Positions 34,821 through 43,321 of a stretch of 64,000 bases of DNA are shown here, one piece after another (the first letter of the stretch is position 1; every line of letters begins with the position of its first letter). The stretch is from Calditrichota bacterium (GTDB lineage Bacteria > CLD3), in contig QQUF01000009.1 of NCBI GenBank assembly GCA_008501735.1, forward strand, positions 1 to 64,000. The letters are read 5' to 3'. Both the position numbers and the translations under genes were made by a program. Below the pieces are notes generated by a model. It was not told the origin of the DNA and searched no databases. It worked only from the letters and a program-made list of their open reading frames with translations.

Positions 34821-37232
34821 ATGAAAAATCTACTTCTGCGTTTACTACTCTTACTAAGTCTTCTAATCTCAACAGCATTTGCCCAACAAGGTTCGAGAAA
34901 ACCTAAAATGCGAATCACAGGAAAAATTGTAGATTCCTCCTCAAAAACTCCTCTCGAATACGCAAATGTTGTTCTTTACAATAAAAGTGATAGTTTGCAG
35001 GTTACAGGAACAACGACAGACGAAAAAGGAGAATTTCGGATTTTAGCTTCTTCGGGAGAATATTTTATTGAAGTATTTTTCATCGGTTATGAAGAGAAAA
35101 AAGTTGGTATTCCATCAAATAAATCTCCAATTACTCTTGGAGATATTCCTTTAAAAAATATCGCTGTTTTTTCAGATGAAGTTCAGATTGAAGCGGAGCG
35201 TTCGCCTGTTACTTCTCACATTGATAAAAAGGTAGTGAATGTTAGTAGTCAAATTACTTCGACTTCTGGTAATGCAACTGATGTTCTTGAAAATGTTCCT
35301 TCTGTTGCAGTTGATATTGACGGGAATGTTAGTCTTCGTGGGAGTGAAAATTTTCGTGTTTTGATTGATGGAGTCCCAAGTGTTTTGGAATCAAGTGAAG
35401 CGCTTCAACAAATTCCTGCAAGCACAATTGATAGAATCGAAATTATCACAAATCCTTCTGTAAAATATGCTCCAGACGGAGATTCAGGGATAATAAATAT
35501 TATTCTCAAAAAAGGTGAACTTTCAGGGACAAGTGGAGTTGTGAATTTAGACGGTGGAACAAACAAAAGTCACGGTGCAGATTTTTTGATTAATTACCGA
35601 AAGAAGAATTACCAATTTTTTCTTGGAGCGGATTACAAAAATAATAAACGTCCGGGTTCTGTAACAAATATTAACCGAACTACTGAAAATGGAGTTAACT
35701 CTTACATTAATTCCGACGGAAGCAGTGCTCGGAATCGAAAATCAATGGGAGTTAATTTGGGCACAAGAATTAACCTAACTTCTAACGATATTTTGAGTCT
35801 TTCAACAAAAATTGGAAATCGTAGTTTCGGTCGTGCTTCTTCACTTGATTATGAGCAGTATTCTGATTTATCTGAGAATCGCCTTTATTATCAAAGTGAA
35901 GATGAGTTTAAACGCTCAGGAAATTTTTATTCAGTTTCTACGGATTACAAACACGAATTCCAGAAAAAAGGTCACGAAATTTCTGCTCAATTTGTTTACA
36001 ATAGACGAAATGCAGACGAACAAAGCACAAATGAATTAACCGACGCGAATAATAAAATTATTGACGGACAAATTTCTAATGAAATTGATGACCCAACAAC
36101 AAGCATTGAAACAAGATTAGATTACATTCTTCCTATAACCGAAGAGGGACGTTTGGAGATTGGAACACAAACAAGATTTCGTTTGTCAGAGGAAGAGACT
36201 GATTTATCAGTTTACGATACTTTGCAAACAGCTTATATTTTGCAAGATGGTTCAGTCAGACACACTGAATACGACCAAAATATTCGTTCTGTCTATGGAC
36301 TTTATGCAAATAGTGGCGAAAAGCTTGGTTACCAATTTGGAGTAAGAGCAGAATACACAGGAAGAAATATTTCAGTTGAAGAGGATAACTCAGAATTTAA
36401 AATAAATCGTTGGGACTTTTTCCCGACAGCTCATTTTTCTTACGAATTTTCTAAAAAGAGTAGTTTTATGACAAGTTATACGAGAAGAATTGAGCGACCA
36501 AGAGGCTGGTATCTTGAGCCATTTGAAACTTGGACAGATTCTTACAATGTTCGTCGTGGAAATCCAAGTTTAAAGCCTGAAAATATTGACTCTTTTGAAA
36601 TGGGCTATCAAACATTTATTGGAAACAGTTCTTTCTCATCTGAAATTTATTACCGAACTTCTGGTAATAAAATTGAGCGAGTTCGTTCTGTTTATGGTGA
36701 AAATATCACTTTACTCAGTTTTGCAAATGTTGGAAGAGACCATTCACTTGGTGCAGAATTTATGCTAAACACTGGTTTCGCTTCTTGGTGGGATGTAAAT
36801 TTTATGCTAAACTTATTTAATTACAGAGTTAAAGGTGAATTAGACGGAGTATCATTCGATAGAAATAGTAATAGTTGGAGTTCTCAAGTTAATAATACTT
36901 TTAAAATTAGTAAAGATATTAGGTTTCAATTAAATAGCAATTATCGTAGTTCAACAGCTTCTGCCCAAGGGAAAAACAAAGGAACTTTGACTTTTAACTC
37001 TGCATTAAAGTATAATATTATTCCGAAAAAATTGACAGCAACTCTTCAAGCAAAAGACATTTTTGGAAGTTCAAAACGTGAATCAACTACCGAAGGACCA
37101 GGATTTTATGAATTTAGTTCTCACGACCGTGACTCTCCAACAATTTTGCTAAACCTTAGTTTGAACCTTAATAACTACAAACCTGAAAGAAATAAACGTC
37201 GTGACGGTGGTGATGACGGAGGTGAATTTTAA
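34821..37232 (+). CDS. TonB-receptor-like outer-membrane beta-barrel protein (OMP_b-brl_3 type) with carboxypeptidase-like domain
   Basis: An 803-residue outer-membrane protein. Signal peptide 1-21; CarboxypepD_reg-like domain about 30-115 (MRITGKIVDSSSKTPLEYAN ... TTDEKGEFRI); plug domain about 120-230 (VLENVPSVAVDIDGNVSLRG, NFRVLIDGVP, IDRIEIITNPSVKY, GIINIILKKG); the remainder is the barrel of the outer membrane beta-barrel family. The C-terminus is NKRRDGGDDGGEF, an Asp/Gly-rich tail typical of the family. It directly follows the two-component genes, with direct repeats in the intervening 115 bp, so it is probably the regulon target. The ligand is unknown. Confidence 0.88.
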   Translation: MKNLLLRLLLLLSLLISTAFAQQGSRKPKMRITGKIVDSSSKTPLEYANVVLYNKSDSLQVTGTTTDEKGEFRILASSGEYFIEVFFIGYEEKKVGIPSNKSPITLGDIPLKNIAVFSDEVQIEAERSPVTSHIDKKVVNVSSQITSTSGNATDVLENVPSVAVDIDGNVSLRGSENFRVLIDGVPSVLESSEALQQIPASTIDRIEIITNPSVKYAPDGDSGIINIILKKGELSGTSGVVNLDGGTNKSHGADFLINYRKKNYQFFLGADYKNNKRPGSVTNINRTTENGVNSYINSDGSSARNRKSMGVNLGTRINLTSNDILSLSTKIGNRSFGRASSLDYEQYSDLSENRLYYQSEDEFKRSGNFYSVSTDYKHEFQKKGHEISAQFVYNRRNADEQSTNELTDANNKIIDGQISNEIDDPTTSIETRLDYILPITEEGRLEIGTQTRFRLSEEETDLSVYDTLQTAYILQDGSVRHTEYDQNIRSVYGLYANSGEKLGYQFGVRAEYTGRNISVEEDNSEFKINRWDFFPTAHFSYEFSKKSSFMTSYTRRIERPRGWYLEPFETWTDSYNVRRGNPSLKPENIDSFEMGYQTFIGNSSFSSEIYYRTSGNKIERVRSVYGENITLLSFANVGRDHSLGAEFMLNTGFASWWDVNFMLNLFNYRVKGELDGVSFDRNSNSWSSQVNNTFKISKDIRFQLNSNYRSSTASAQGKNKGTLTFNSALKYNIIPKKLTATLQAKDIFGSSKRESTTEGPGFYEFSSHDRDSPTILLNLSLNLNNYKPERNKRRDGGDDGGEF

Positions 37233-37283
37233 TTTTAGATTAATCACTTTTCCTATTTTGTGCAACAAAGGGAAGCCTTACTA

Positions 37284-37324
37284 CAAAAACAAGTTCAGTT
37301 TCTTAGATTCTGACTTGTTTTTTT
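37284..37324 (+). terminator. Intrinsic terminator
   Basis: AAACAAGTTCAG pairs with CTGACTTGTTT (one bulged T), followed by a T-run ending at 37324. It lies about 50 bp after the barrel gene stop. Confidence 0.75.
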
Positions 37325-37375
37325 GATAAATAGTTGCGACCTAAAATCTAAACTTTATCGTGTGAGCCAAAGATT

Positions 37376-37708
37376 CTACGAATGTAAATTATAAGGATTT
37401 AGTAGTTTCATTTTTGCCAAAACCTCATTCAAAACTATTTCCAGTGAGAAAATATCTGTTATAATTGACTCATCTACAGGAGGAATGAAACTTTGCATTG
37501 CCTCAAAACTCAAGTAAACCGTTTTACCTGAAAGTTCTTTTGCAATAATATTTTCTTTGTCTAAAACTTTGATGCTTTCTCTACTACTAAGATAGATCTC
37601 GACTAAATCTAATACGTTACCTGCATTACTAAAAACGTGAAATAAAATATTCCCTAAGCTGTTATAAGAAATGCGTAATAAAAAAATCAATTTATTGTAG
37701 AGAAACAA
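37376..37708 (-). CDS. Hypothetical protein, uncertain
   Basis: An ORF of up to 110 codons, head-to-head with the acetolactate synthase gene; only TTG starts are available (37708, or about 37690). The translation has plausible composition (NVLDLVEIYLSSRESIKVL, LSFEAMQSFIPPVDESIITD) and fills an otherwise empty 340-bp gap, but no family is recognised and its 5' end would sit on the promoter of the next gene. It may be a real small protein, a 5'-eroded remnant or chance. Confidence 0.4.
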   Translation of the reverse strand: MFLYNKLIFLLRISYNSLGNILFHVFSNAGNVLDLVEIYLSSRESIKVLDKENIIAKELSGKTVYLSFEAMQSFIPPVDESIITDIFSLEIVLNEVLAKMKLLNPYNLHS

Positions 37709-37711
37709 AAT

Positions 37712-39352
37712 ATGAAAACATCAGATTTATTCGTCAAAGCCTTAGAAAACGAAGGCGTTGAATATATTTTTGGAATTCCAGGAGAAGAGAACTTGGATTT
37801 CCTTGAGTCGCTTAGGAATTCTAAAATCAAATTAATTTTGACAAGACACGAACAAGGTGCAGGATTTATGGCAGCAACTTATGGAAGATTAACAGGGAAA
37901 CCTGGAGTCTGTATTTCGACTTTAGGACCTGGAGCAACAAATTTTGTAACTTCTGCTGCTTACGCTCATCTTGGAGCAATGCCAATGGTAATGCTTACAG
38001 GTCAGAAACCCATCAAGAAAAGTAAACAAGGTCGATTTCAAATCATTGACGTTGTGGATATGATGAGACCGATTACTCAGTTTACAAGACAAATTGTGAA
38101 TGGGAATAATGTTCCTTCTGTAGTCAGAGAAGCATTCAGAATTGCGAGTGAAGAACGTCCAGGAGCAGTTCACATCGAACTTCCAGAAGACATCGCAAGT
38201 GAAGATGCAATTGACAGAGTTTTTGAAGTTACAAAACCCAAAAGACCAACAGCCTACAACGGTGCAGTCTTAGAAGCGAAAAAAATGATTCACCAATCGA
38301 AAATGCCTTTGCTTTTAATCGGAGCAGCTGCAAATAGAAACAGAACAGGTAAAGCACTTTTGAAGTTTGTTGAGAAAACAGGAATTCCATTCTTCAACAC
38401 ACAAATGGGAAAAGGTGTGATTGATGAAAGGCATAAAAAGTTCTTGGGAACTGCCGCACTTTCTGACAATGATTTTCTCCATTGTGCAATTGACAGAGCA
38501 GATTTGATTATTAATGTTGGACACGACGTAATCGAAAAACCACCATTTTTTATGGAACAAGGTGGAAAAAAAGTAATTCACATCAATAACTTCACTGCTA
38601 ATGTTGATGAAGTTTATTTTCCACAGTTGGAAGTTGTTGGAGATATTGCGGATTCCATAAAAAAATTAACAGAATTTCTTGATGAAAATGATTCTTGGGA
38701 TTTTGGCTACTACGGCAGAGTTAAAACGGAAATTGACACTCAACTTTCAAAATATTCAGACAGCACAAATTTTCCTGTTTTGCCACAAAGGGTAGTGAAA
38801 ACAGTGCGTCAAATTCTTCCAGAAGATGGAATTGTAACTTTGGACAACGGAGTTTATAAAATCTGGTTTGCAAGAAATTACAAATGCTATCAGCCAAACA
38901 CTTTACTTTTAGACAACGCTTTAGCGACAATGGGAGCTGGACTTCCTTCTGCAATAGCAGCAAAATTGATTAATCCAGACAAAAAGGTAATTTCAGTTTG
39001 TGGCGATGGCGGGTTTATGATGAATTCACAGGAAATTGAAACAGCAGTTCGGCTTGGGCTTGATTTAGTTGTGATAATTTTGAATGATAATGCCTTCGGA
39101 ATGATTAAGTGGAAACAAGAAGGAATGGGATTTCAAAACTTCGGACTTGACTATGGAAATCCTGATTTTGTAAAATACGCAGAAGCTTACGGAGCATTTG
39201 GTCACAGACCAAAAAGCACAGAAGATTTTGAAGAAACTTTAGAAAAATGTGTAAATTCCAAAGGTGTTCATTTGGTTGATTTGGCAGTTGATTACTCACT
39301 AAATCACCCAATTTTAAACGAATTGTTAAAAGCAAAAGCCTGCATAATTTAA
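37712..39352 (+). CDS. Thiamine-diphosphate enzyme, acetolactate synthase-like (AlsS type)
   Basis: A 546-residue cytoplasmic enzyme with the three-domain acetohydroxyacid synthase layout. The PYR domain holds catalytic E47 in RHEQGAGFMA, then YGRLTGKPGVCISTLGPGATN and RPGAVHIELPEDIA; the central domain follows; the PP domain has the ThDP/Mg motif CGDGGFMMN ... LNDNAFGM. By family it condenses two pyruvates to 2-acetolactate. The sequence is closest to the catabolic AlsS-like group, and no small regulatory subunit is nearby. The aldehyde dehydrogenase gene starts 10 bp downstream, so the pair is an operon; the pairing suggests that the real substrate may be another 2-oxoacid. Confidence 0.85.
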   Translation: MKTSDLFVKALENEGVEYIFGIPGEENLDFLESLRNSKIKLILTRHEQGAGFMAATYGRLTGKPGVCISTLGPGATNFVTSAAYAHLGAMPMVMLTGQKPIKKSKQGRFQIIDVVDMMRPITQFTRQIVNGNNVPSVVREAFRIASEERPGAVHIELPEDIASEDAIDRVFEVTKPKRPTAYNGAVLEAKKMIHQSKMPLLLIGAAANRNRTGKALLKFVEKTGIPFFNTQMGKGVIDERHKKFLGTAALSDNDFLHCAIDRADLIINVGHDVIEKPPFFMEQGGKKVIHINNFTANVDEVYFPQLEVVGDIADSIKKLTEFLDENDSWDFGYYGRVKTEIDTQLSKYSDSTNFPVLPQRVVKTVRQILPEDGIVTLDNGVYKIWFARNYKCYQPNTLLLDNALATMGAGLPSAIAAKLINPDKKVISVCGDGGFMMNSQEIETAVRLGLDLVVIILNDNAFGMIKWKQEGMGFQNFGLDYGNPDFVKYAEAYGAFGHRPKSTEDFEETLEKCVNSKGVHLVDLAVDYSLNHPILNELLKAKACII

Positions 39353-39362
39353 GAGGTAAAAA

Positions 39363-40757
39363 ATGTCCAGTACTTTAAAAGTTTTCTCTCCTTTTGATGG
39401 AAGTTTGATTAAAGAGTTAGAGCTTCAAGATGCAAATCAAGTTGAAAAAGCAATAGTAACAGCTAAAAATTTATTCGATGACCGTTCAAAGTGGATTCCA
39501 AAATATGAACGAATTGAAATTTTAGAACGTGTTGTAAAAATTATGGAAAGTAGAGTAGAGGAACTCACTAAAATCGCAGCAGAGGAAGGTGGAAAGCCTT
39601 ATGTCGATTCTAAGGTTGAAGTGCTAAGAGCAATTAACGGAGTAAAACTTGCAATCGAAAACATCGGACAACTTGGTGGAACAGAAATTCCAATGGGACA
39701 CACAAAGTCTTCTGCAAATCGAATGGCTTTCACAATGTGCGAACCGATTGGAGTTGTTGTTTCAGTCAGTGCTTTTAATCACCCTTTAAACTTGACAATT
39801 CACCAAACGATTCCTGCTTTAGCAGTTGGTTGTCCAGTAATAATCAAACCTGCTTCGACAACTCCACTTTCTTGCTTAAATTTTGTTGAAATCCTAAAAG
39901 AAGCCGGACTTCCTGAAGGTTGGTGTCAAGCAATTGTTTGTGGAAGAAATGAAGCTGAAAAGCTTGTTACAGATTCAAGAATTGGTTTCTTCTCCTTCAT
40001 AGGTTCTGGTGGAGTTGGTTGGAGGTTAAAATCAAAATTAGCAAACGGAGTTCATTCAGCCTTAGAACACGGAGGAGTTGCTCCTGTAATTGTTGAACCT
40101 GACGCAAAAATTGATGAAATGCTTCCACTTTTGGCAAAAGGTGGTTTCTATCACGCTGGGCAAGTTTGCGTTTCAGTACAAAGAGTTTTTGCCCACGAAT
40201 CAATTTGTGACGAAGTTGCAAATCGTTTGTCGAAACTTGCGAAAAATCTAAAAGTTGGCGACCCTTTAAGTCCTGAAACAGAAGTTGGACCTTTAATTAC
40301 AAAAGGTGAAGTTGACCGAGTCGAAAAATGGGTAAACGAAGCAAAAGAAAACGGTGGGAGAATACTTTGTGGTGGAAACCGAATTTCAGACTTTTGTTTC
40401 GAGCCGACAGTAATTTTAAATCCACCGCAAAACGTTGAAATCTCACAGAAAGAAGTTTTTGGACCTGTTGTTTGTGTTTATTCTTACAAAGACAGAAACG
40501 AAGCAATCAAACTTGCAAATTCACTTCCTTACTCATTTCAGGCATCTGTTTTTACGACGAACTTGGACACAGCTTTTGACACTTTACAAAAATTAAAAGC
40601 GGCAGCAGTAATGGTGAATGATCACACAGCTTTTCGCGTCGATTGGATGCCGTTTGGTGGAAGAGAGGATTCGGGAATTGGCGTTGGTGGAATTCCTTTT
40701 TCAATGGAAGAGATGACAGCGAAAAAATTAATGGTTTTCAAAAGTTCAGTGCTTTAG
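39363..40757 (+). CDS. NAD(P)-dependent aldehyde dehydrogenase
   Basis: A 464-residue ALDH-superfamily enzyme oxidising an aldehyde to the acid. Residues: SAFNHPLNLTIHQTIPAL and KPASTTPLSC (cofactor and substrate loops), SGGVGWRLKS (nucleotide binding), the general-base glutamate E235 in LEHGGVAPV and the nucleophile C269 in HAGQVCVSVQR. FGPVVCVYSYKD and PFGGREDSGIGVGG are late conserved blocks. The GG after E235 is followed by VAPV rather than the usual KSP. Probably uses the product or a related aldehyde of the preceding ThDP enzyme. A REP-like inverted repeat and a terminator follow. Confidence 0.92.
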   Translation: MSSTLKVFSPFDGSLIKELELQDANQVEKAIVTAKNLFDDRSKWIPKYERIEILERVVKIMESRVEELTKIAAEEGGKPYVDSKVEVLRAINGVKLAIENIGQLGGTEIPMGHTKSSANRMAFTMCEPIGVVVSVSAFNHPLNLTIHQTIPALAVGCPVIIKPASTTPLSCLNFVEILKEAGLPEGWCQAIVCGRNEAEKLVTDSRIGFFSFIGSGGVGWRLKSKLANGVHSALEHGGVAPVIVEPDAKIDEMLPLLAKGGFYHAGQVCVSVQRVFAHESICDEVANRLSKLAKNLKVGDPLSPETEVGPLITKGEVDRVEKWVNEAKENGGRILCGGNRISDFCFEPTVILNPPQNVEISQKEVFGPVVCVYSYKDRNEAIKLANSLPYSFQASVFTTNLDTAFDTLQKLKAAAVMVNDHTAFRVDWMPFGGREDSGIGVGGIPFSMEEMTAKKLMVFKSSVL

Positions 40758-40792
40758 AAAAGCAAATTTTTTTAAAAATTTTAAACACTTAC

Positions 40793-40848
40793 AGGAGTGC
40801 CGACTTTAGTCGGTTCTTTTGATTTAATCGACTAAAGTCGGCACTCCT
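40793..40848. repeat. Perfect 20-bp inverted repeat, REP-like
   Basis: The arm at 40793-40812 (AGGAGTGCCGACTTTAGTCG) is repeated exactly inverted at 40829-40848, with a 16-base loop. Each arm also contains its own small palindrome (CCGACT/AGTCGG). The arms are far richer in G+C than the surroundings. It resembles dispersed repetitive extragenic palindromes, often associated with REP-type tyrosine transposases. Confidence 0.85.
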
Positions 40849-40866
40849 ATTTTCATTTTCAATTTT

Positions 40867-40907
40867 AAAGACCTAAAAGGTTCTTAAAACTTTTTAGGTC
40901 TTTTTTT
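40867..40907 (+). terminator. Intrinsic terminator
   Basis: AAAGACCTAAAA (40867-40878) pairs with the TTTTTAGGTCTTT region (about 40891-40903), with an inner GTT/AAC step, followed by a T-run to 40907. It closes the ThDP enzyme/aldehyde dehydrogenase operon. Confidence 0.8.
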
Positions 40908-40980
40908 CTTAAAACTCTTTGGTCGCACAAAATAATTTGCTTAACATTCCTAAATTATTTTGAAAATTTTGAGGACTTTA

Positions 40981-41400
40981 ATGAAATACTTAAAAGAAAA
41001 TGACCGCTACGTTTTGATTCTTCACAAAGACGACAAAATTAACGAATCAATCAAAAAGCTTGCTGTTGCGGAAAAAATCGAAAATGCTTCTTACACAGGA
41101 ATTGGTGGAGCAGATATTCTCACACTCGGTTATTTAGATTTGAAAACAAAACTTTATGTTGAAAAAGAATTTTCAGCTTACTACGAGATTTTGAATTTAA
41201 CAGGAAACATTTCTACTCTTGATGGCGAATCTTTTTGCCACACTCACATTACACTTTCTGATACAGAATTTAATTGTTTTGGCGGACATTTGGTTGAAGG
41301 GCAAATCGCTGTTACAGCAGAAATCTTTATTTACGTTAGTGAAACAAAATTGGAGCGAAAGCCAGACCCCGATTTTGGTTTTAATTTCATCACACTTTAA
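40981..41400 (+). CDS. PPC (DUF296)-domain protein
   Basis: A 139-residue cytoplasmic protein starting at the ATG preceded by GAGG (the upstream TTG at 40960 is less likely). It consists of a single PPC/DUF296 domain: YVLILHKDDKINESIKKLA, GIGGADILTLGYLD, CHTHITLSD and FGGHLVEGQIAVTAEIFI. The spaced histidines (HTH and GGH) form the metal site seen in bacterial members. In plants the domain accompanies AT-hooks; no AT-hook is present here and the bacterial function is not established. It is the first gene of a compact plus-strand operon, 29 bp before hutI. Confidence 0.85.
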   Translation: MKYLKENDRYVLILHKDDKINESIKKLAVAEKIENASYTGIGGADILTLGYLDLKTKLYVEKEFSAYYEILNLTGNISTLDGESFCHTHITLSDTEFNCFGGHLVEGQIAVTAEIFIYVSETKLERKPDPDFGFNFITL

Positions 41401-41429
41401 TTCCCCAAAAAAATATTTTAGGACAAAAA

Positions 41430-42686
41430 ATGGATTTAATTTTAAGAAATATCAGCCAATTAATTTTGCCACAAAAGAAAATGTGGAAAATCAAACGACC
41501 CAAAAATGCGAGTCTTTTTATAAAAAATGGAAAAGTTGTTGCAGCAGGCTCAAATGAATCTTCTTACTTACAACTCAAAAAGAATCTTAAAGATGACTGG
41601 AACAATTTTCTATCAAGCACAGAAGTTTTAGATTGTTCAGGGAAAATCGTAACTCCAGGGCTTGTTGATCCTCATACTCACAGTGTTTTTGGAGCAACTC
41701 GTCAGAATGAATTTAAAATGCGAAGTGAAGGAAAATCTTACTTGGAAATTGCAGAATCTGGTGGTGGAATTCGTTACTCAGTTCGTCAACTTCGCAAACT
41801 TTCAGAAAGAAAATTAGTCGAAGCAACAATTCCATTTTTAGACAGGTTTTTTGAACTTGGAACAACAACAGTAGAAGTCAAAAGTGGTTATGGGCTTAGT
41901 CTAAAAGATGAATTAAAAATGTTAAAAGTAGTGCGTAGATTGAACGCTGTCCACAAAATTACCTTGATTCCAACTTTTCTTGGAGCCCACGAAGTTCCTG
42001 ATGAATACAGAGACAACCGCGAAAAATACATTGACATAATTACTCAGGAAATGATTCCCGAAGTTGCAGAAAGTCGTTTAGCAGAATTCTGTGATATTTT
42101 CACTGAGACAGGAGTTTTCACAATTGCCGAATCTGAAAAAATTCTCGGAGTAGCGAAAGATTTTGGACTAAAAATTAAAATGCACGTCGAAGAATTTACT
42201 GATATTGGAGGAGCAGAACTTGCAGGAAAACTCGGAGCAGTTTCAGCCGACCATTTGGAATGCGTTTCTGATGCTGGAATTAAATCGATGAAAAACGGTG
42301 GAACAGTTCCTGTTTTGCTTCCGGGAACAGCACTTTTTCTTGGACTTAAGAATTATCCACCTGCAAGAAAAATGATTGAAGCGGAATTACCTGTTGCACT
42401 CGGAACAGATTTTAATCCTGGTTCTTCATTCACACAAAGTTTGCCGTTGATGATGACAATTGCTTGTACACAAATGAAAATGACACCTGATGAAGCATTT
42501 TACGCTGTTACTGTCAATTCTGCAAAAGCAGTTGCTCGTGAAGGGCTTGGAACTTTGGACATTGGCTCTGTTGCAGATTTTGTTGTTTGGGACGCAAAAG
42601 ATTTAGAAACTTTGCCTTACTACTTCGGTGGCAATTTAGTGGAAAGAACTTATAAGAACGGCGAATTAGTTTACTCAAAAAAATAA
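41430..42686 (+). CDS. hutI: Imidazolonepropionase HutI
   Basis: A 418-residue amidohydrolase-superfamily enzyme hydrolysing 4-imidazolone-5-propionate to N-formimino-L-glutamate in histidine degradation. Metal ligands are in PHTHSVFGA; ESGGGIRYSVRQLRKLS, TTTVEVKSGYGL, TFLGAHEVPDEYR, IKMHVEEFTD, SADHLECVS and LGTDFNPGSS are the family blocks, all intact. Length is standard. No hutH, hutU or hutG is nearby, so the pathway must be completed elsewhere or the enzyme has been separated from it. Confidence 0.96.
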   Translation: MDLILRNISQLILPQKKMWKIKRPKNASLFIKNGKVVAAGSNESSYLQLKKNLKDDWNNFLSSTEVLDCSGKIVTPGLVDPHTHSVFGATRQNEFKMRSEGKSYLEIAESGGGIRYSVRQLRKLSERKLVEATIPFLDRFFELGTTTVEVKSGYGLSLKDELKMLKVVRRLNAVHKITLIPTFLGAHEVPDEYRDNREKYIDIITQEMIPEVAESRLAEFCDIFTETGVFTIAESEKILGVAKDFGLKIKMHVEEFTDIGGAELAGKLGAVSADHLECVSDAGIKSMKNGGTVPVLLPGTALFLGLKNYPPARKMIEAELPVALGTDFNPGSSFTQSLPLMMTIACTQMKMTPDEAFYAVTVNSAKAVAREGLGTLDIGSVADFVVWDAKDLETLPYYFGGNLVERTYKNGELVYSKK

Positions 42687-42698
42687 GAAGGAAATAAA

Positions 42699-43085
42699 AT
42701 GACTTACCATTTTTCAAAAAAAATAGATGTTACTTTTGAGGAAGCACTTACAAAAGTTGAAGATGCTCTCAAAATCGAAGGTTTTGGAATTCTGACCCAA
42801 ATTGACGTAAAAGCAACTTTCAAAAACAAATTAGACGTTGATTTTAGGAAATATAAAATCCTTGGAGCTTGTAACCCGAACTTTGCAATTCAAGCAATTT
42901 CTGCCGAAGCCAAAGTCGGAACACTGATGCCTTGCAACGTTATTGTGCAGGAAACGGAAGACGGGAAAGTCGAGGTATCAGCGATTAACCCAAGAGTTAC
43001 TGTCGGAGCAATTGGAAATAAGAATTTAGATTCTCTTGTTGACGATGTTACTAACATTATGAAAAAAGTTGTTAGTAACTTGTGA
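42699..43085 (+). CDS. DUF302-domain protein
   Basis: A 128-residue cytoplasmic protein with AAGGA upstream of the ATG. It matches DUF302: FEEALTKVEDALKIEGFGILTQIDVKATFK, YKILGACNPNFAIQAI, GTLMPCNVIVQE and NPRVTVGAIGN. The CNP and PCN cysteines are conserved in the family, whose role is not known in detail. Its last codons overlap the GTG start of the TfoX-like gene (GTGA), indicating translational coupling. Confidence 0.9.
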   Translation: MTYHFSKKIDVTFEEALTKVEDALKIEGFGILTQIDVKATFKNKLDVDFRKYKILGACNPNFAIQAISAEAKVGTLMPCNVIVQETEDGKVEVSAINPRVTVGAIGNKNLDSLVDDVTNIMKKVVSNL

Positions 43086-43321
43086 GAAATATTGGACATA
43101 AATCTCTTTCTCTTCTGCACAAAGTTGGAATTTATAACCTTGAAGATTTGAGAAGAGTTGGAGGTTTGGAGACTTACCTCAAACTCAAGAAAATTGATTC
43201 AAGTGTTACAAAAAATATGCTTTGGGCTTTGCTTGGTGCAGAACTAAATATGGATTGGCGAGAACTTCCGATTGAGTTAAAAAATGATTTACTAATGAAG
43301 TTAGAAAATGAAAATATCTAA
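43082..43321 (+). CDS. TfoX C-terminal domain protein
   Basis: A 79-residue protein with a GTG start overlapping the DUF302 stop. IGHKSLSLLHKVGIYNLEDLRRVG and LNMLWALLGAELNMDWRELP-like blocks (here NMLWALLGAELNMDWRELP) are those of the TfoX/Sxy C-terminal helix-hairpin-helix domain. The N-terminal TfoX domain is absent. In Enterobacteria and Vibrio full-length TfoX promotes competence gene expression; stand-alone C-terminal domains are widespread and uncharacterised. It overlaps the next gene by 14 bp. Confidence 0.82.
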   Translation: MRNIGHKSLSLLHKVGIYNLEDLRRVGGLETYLKLKKIDSSVTKNMLWALLGAELNMDWRELPIELKNDLLMKLENENI

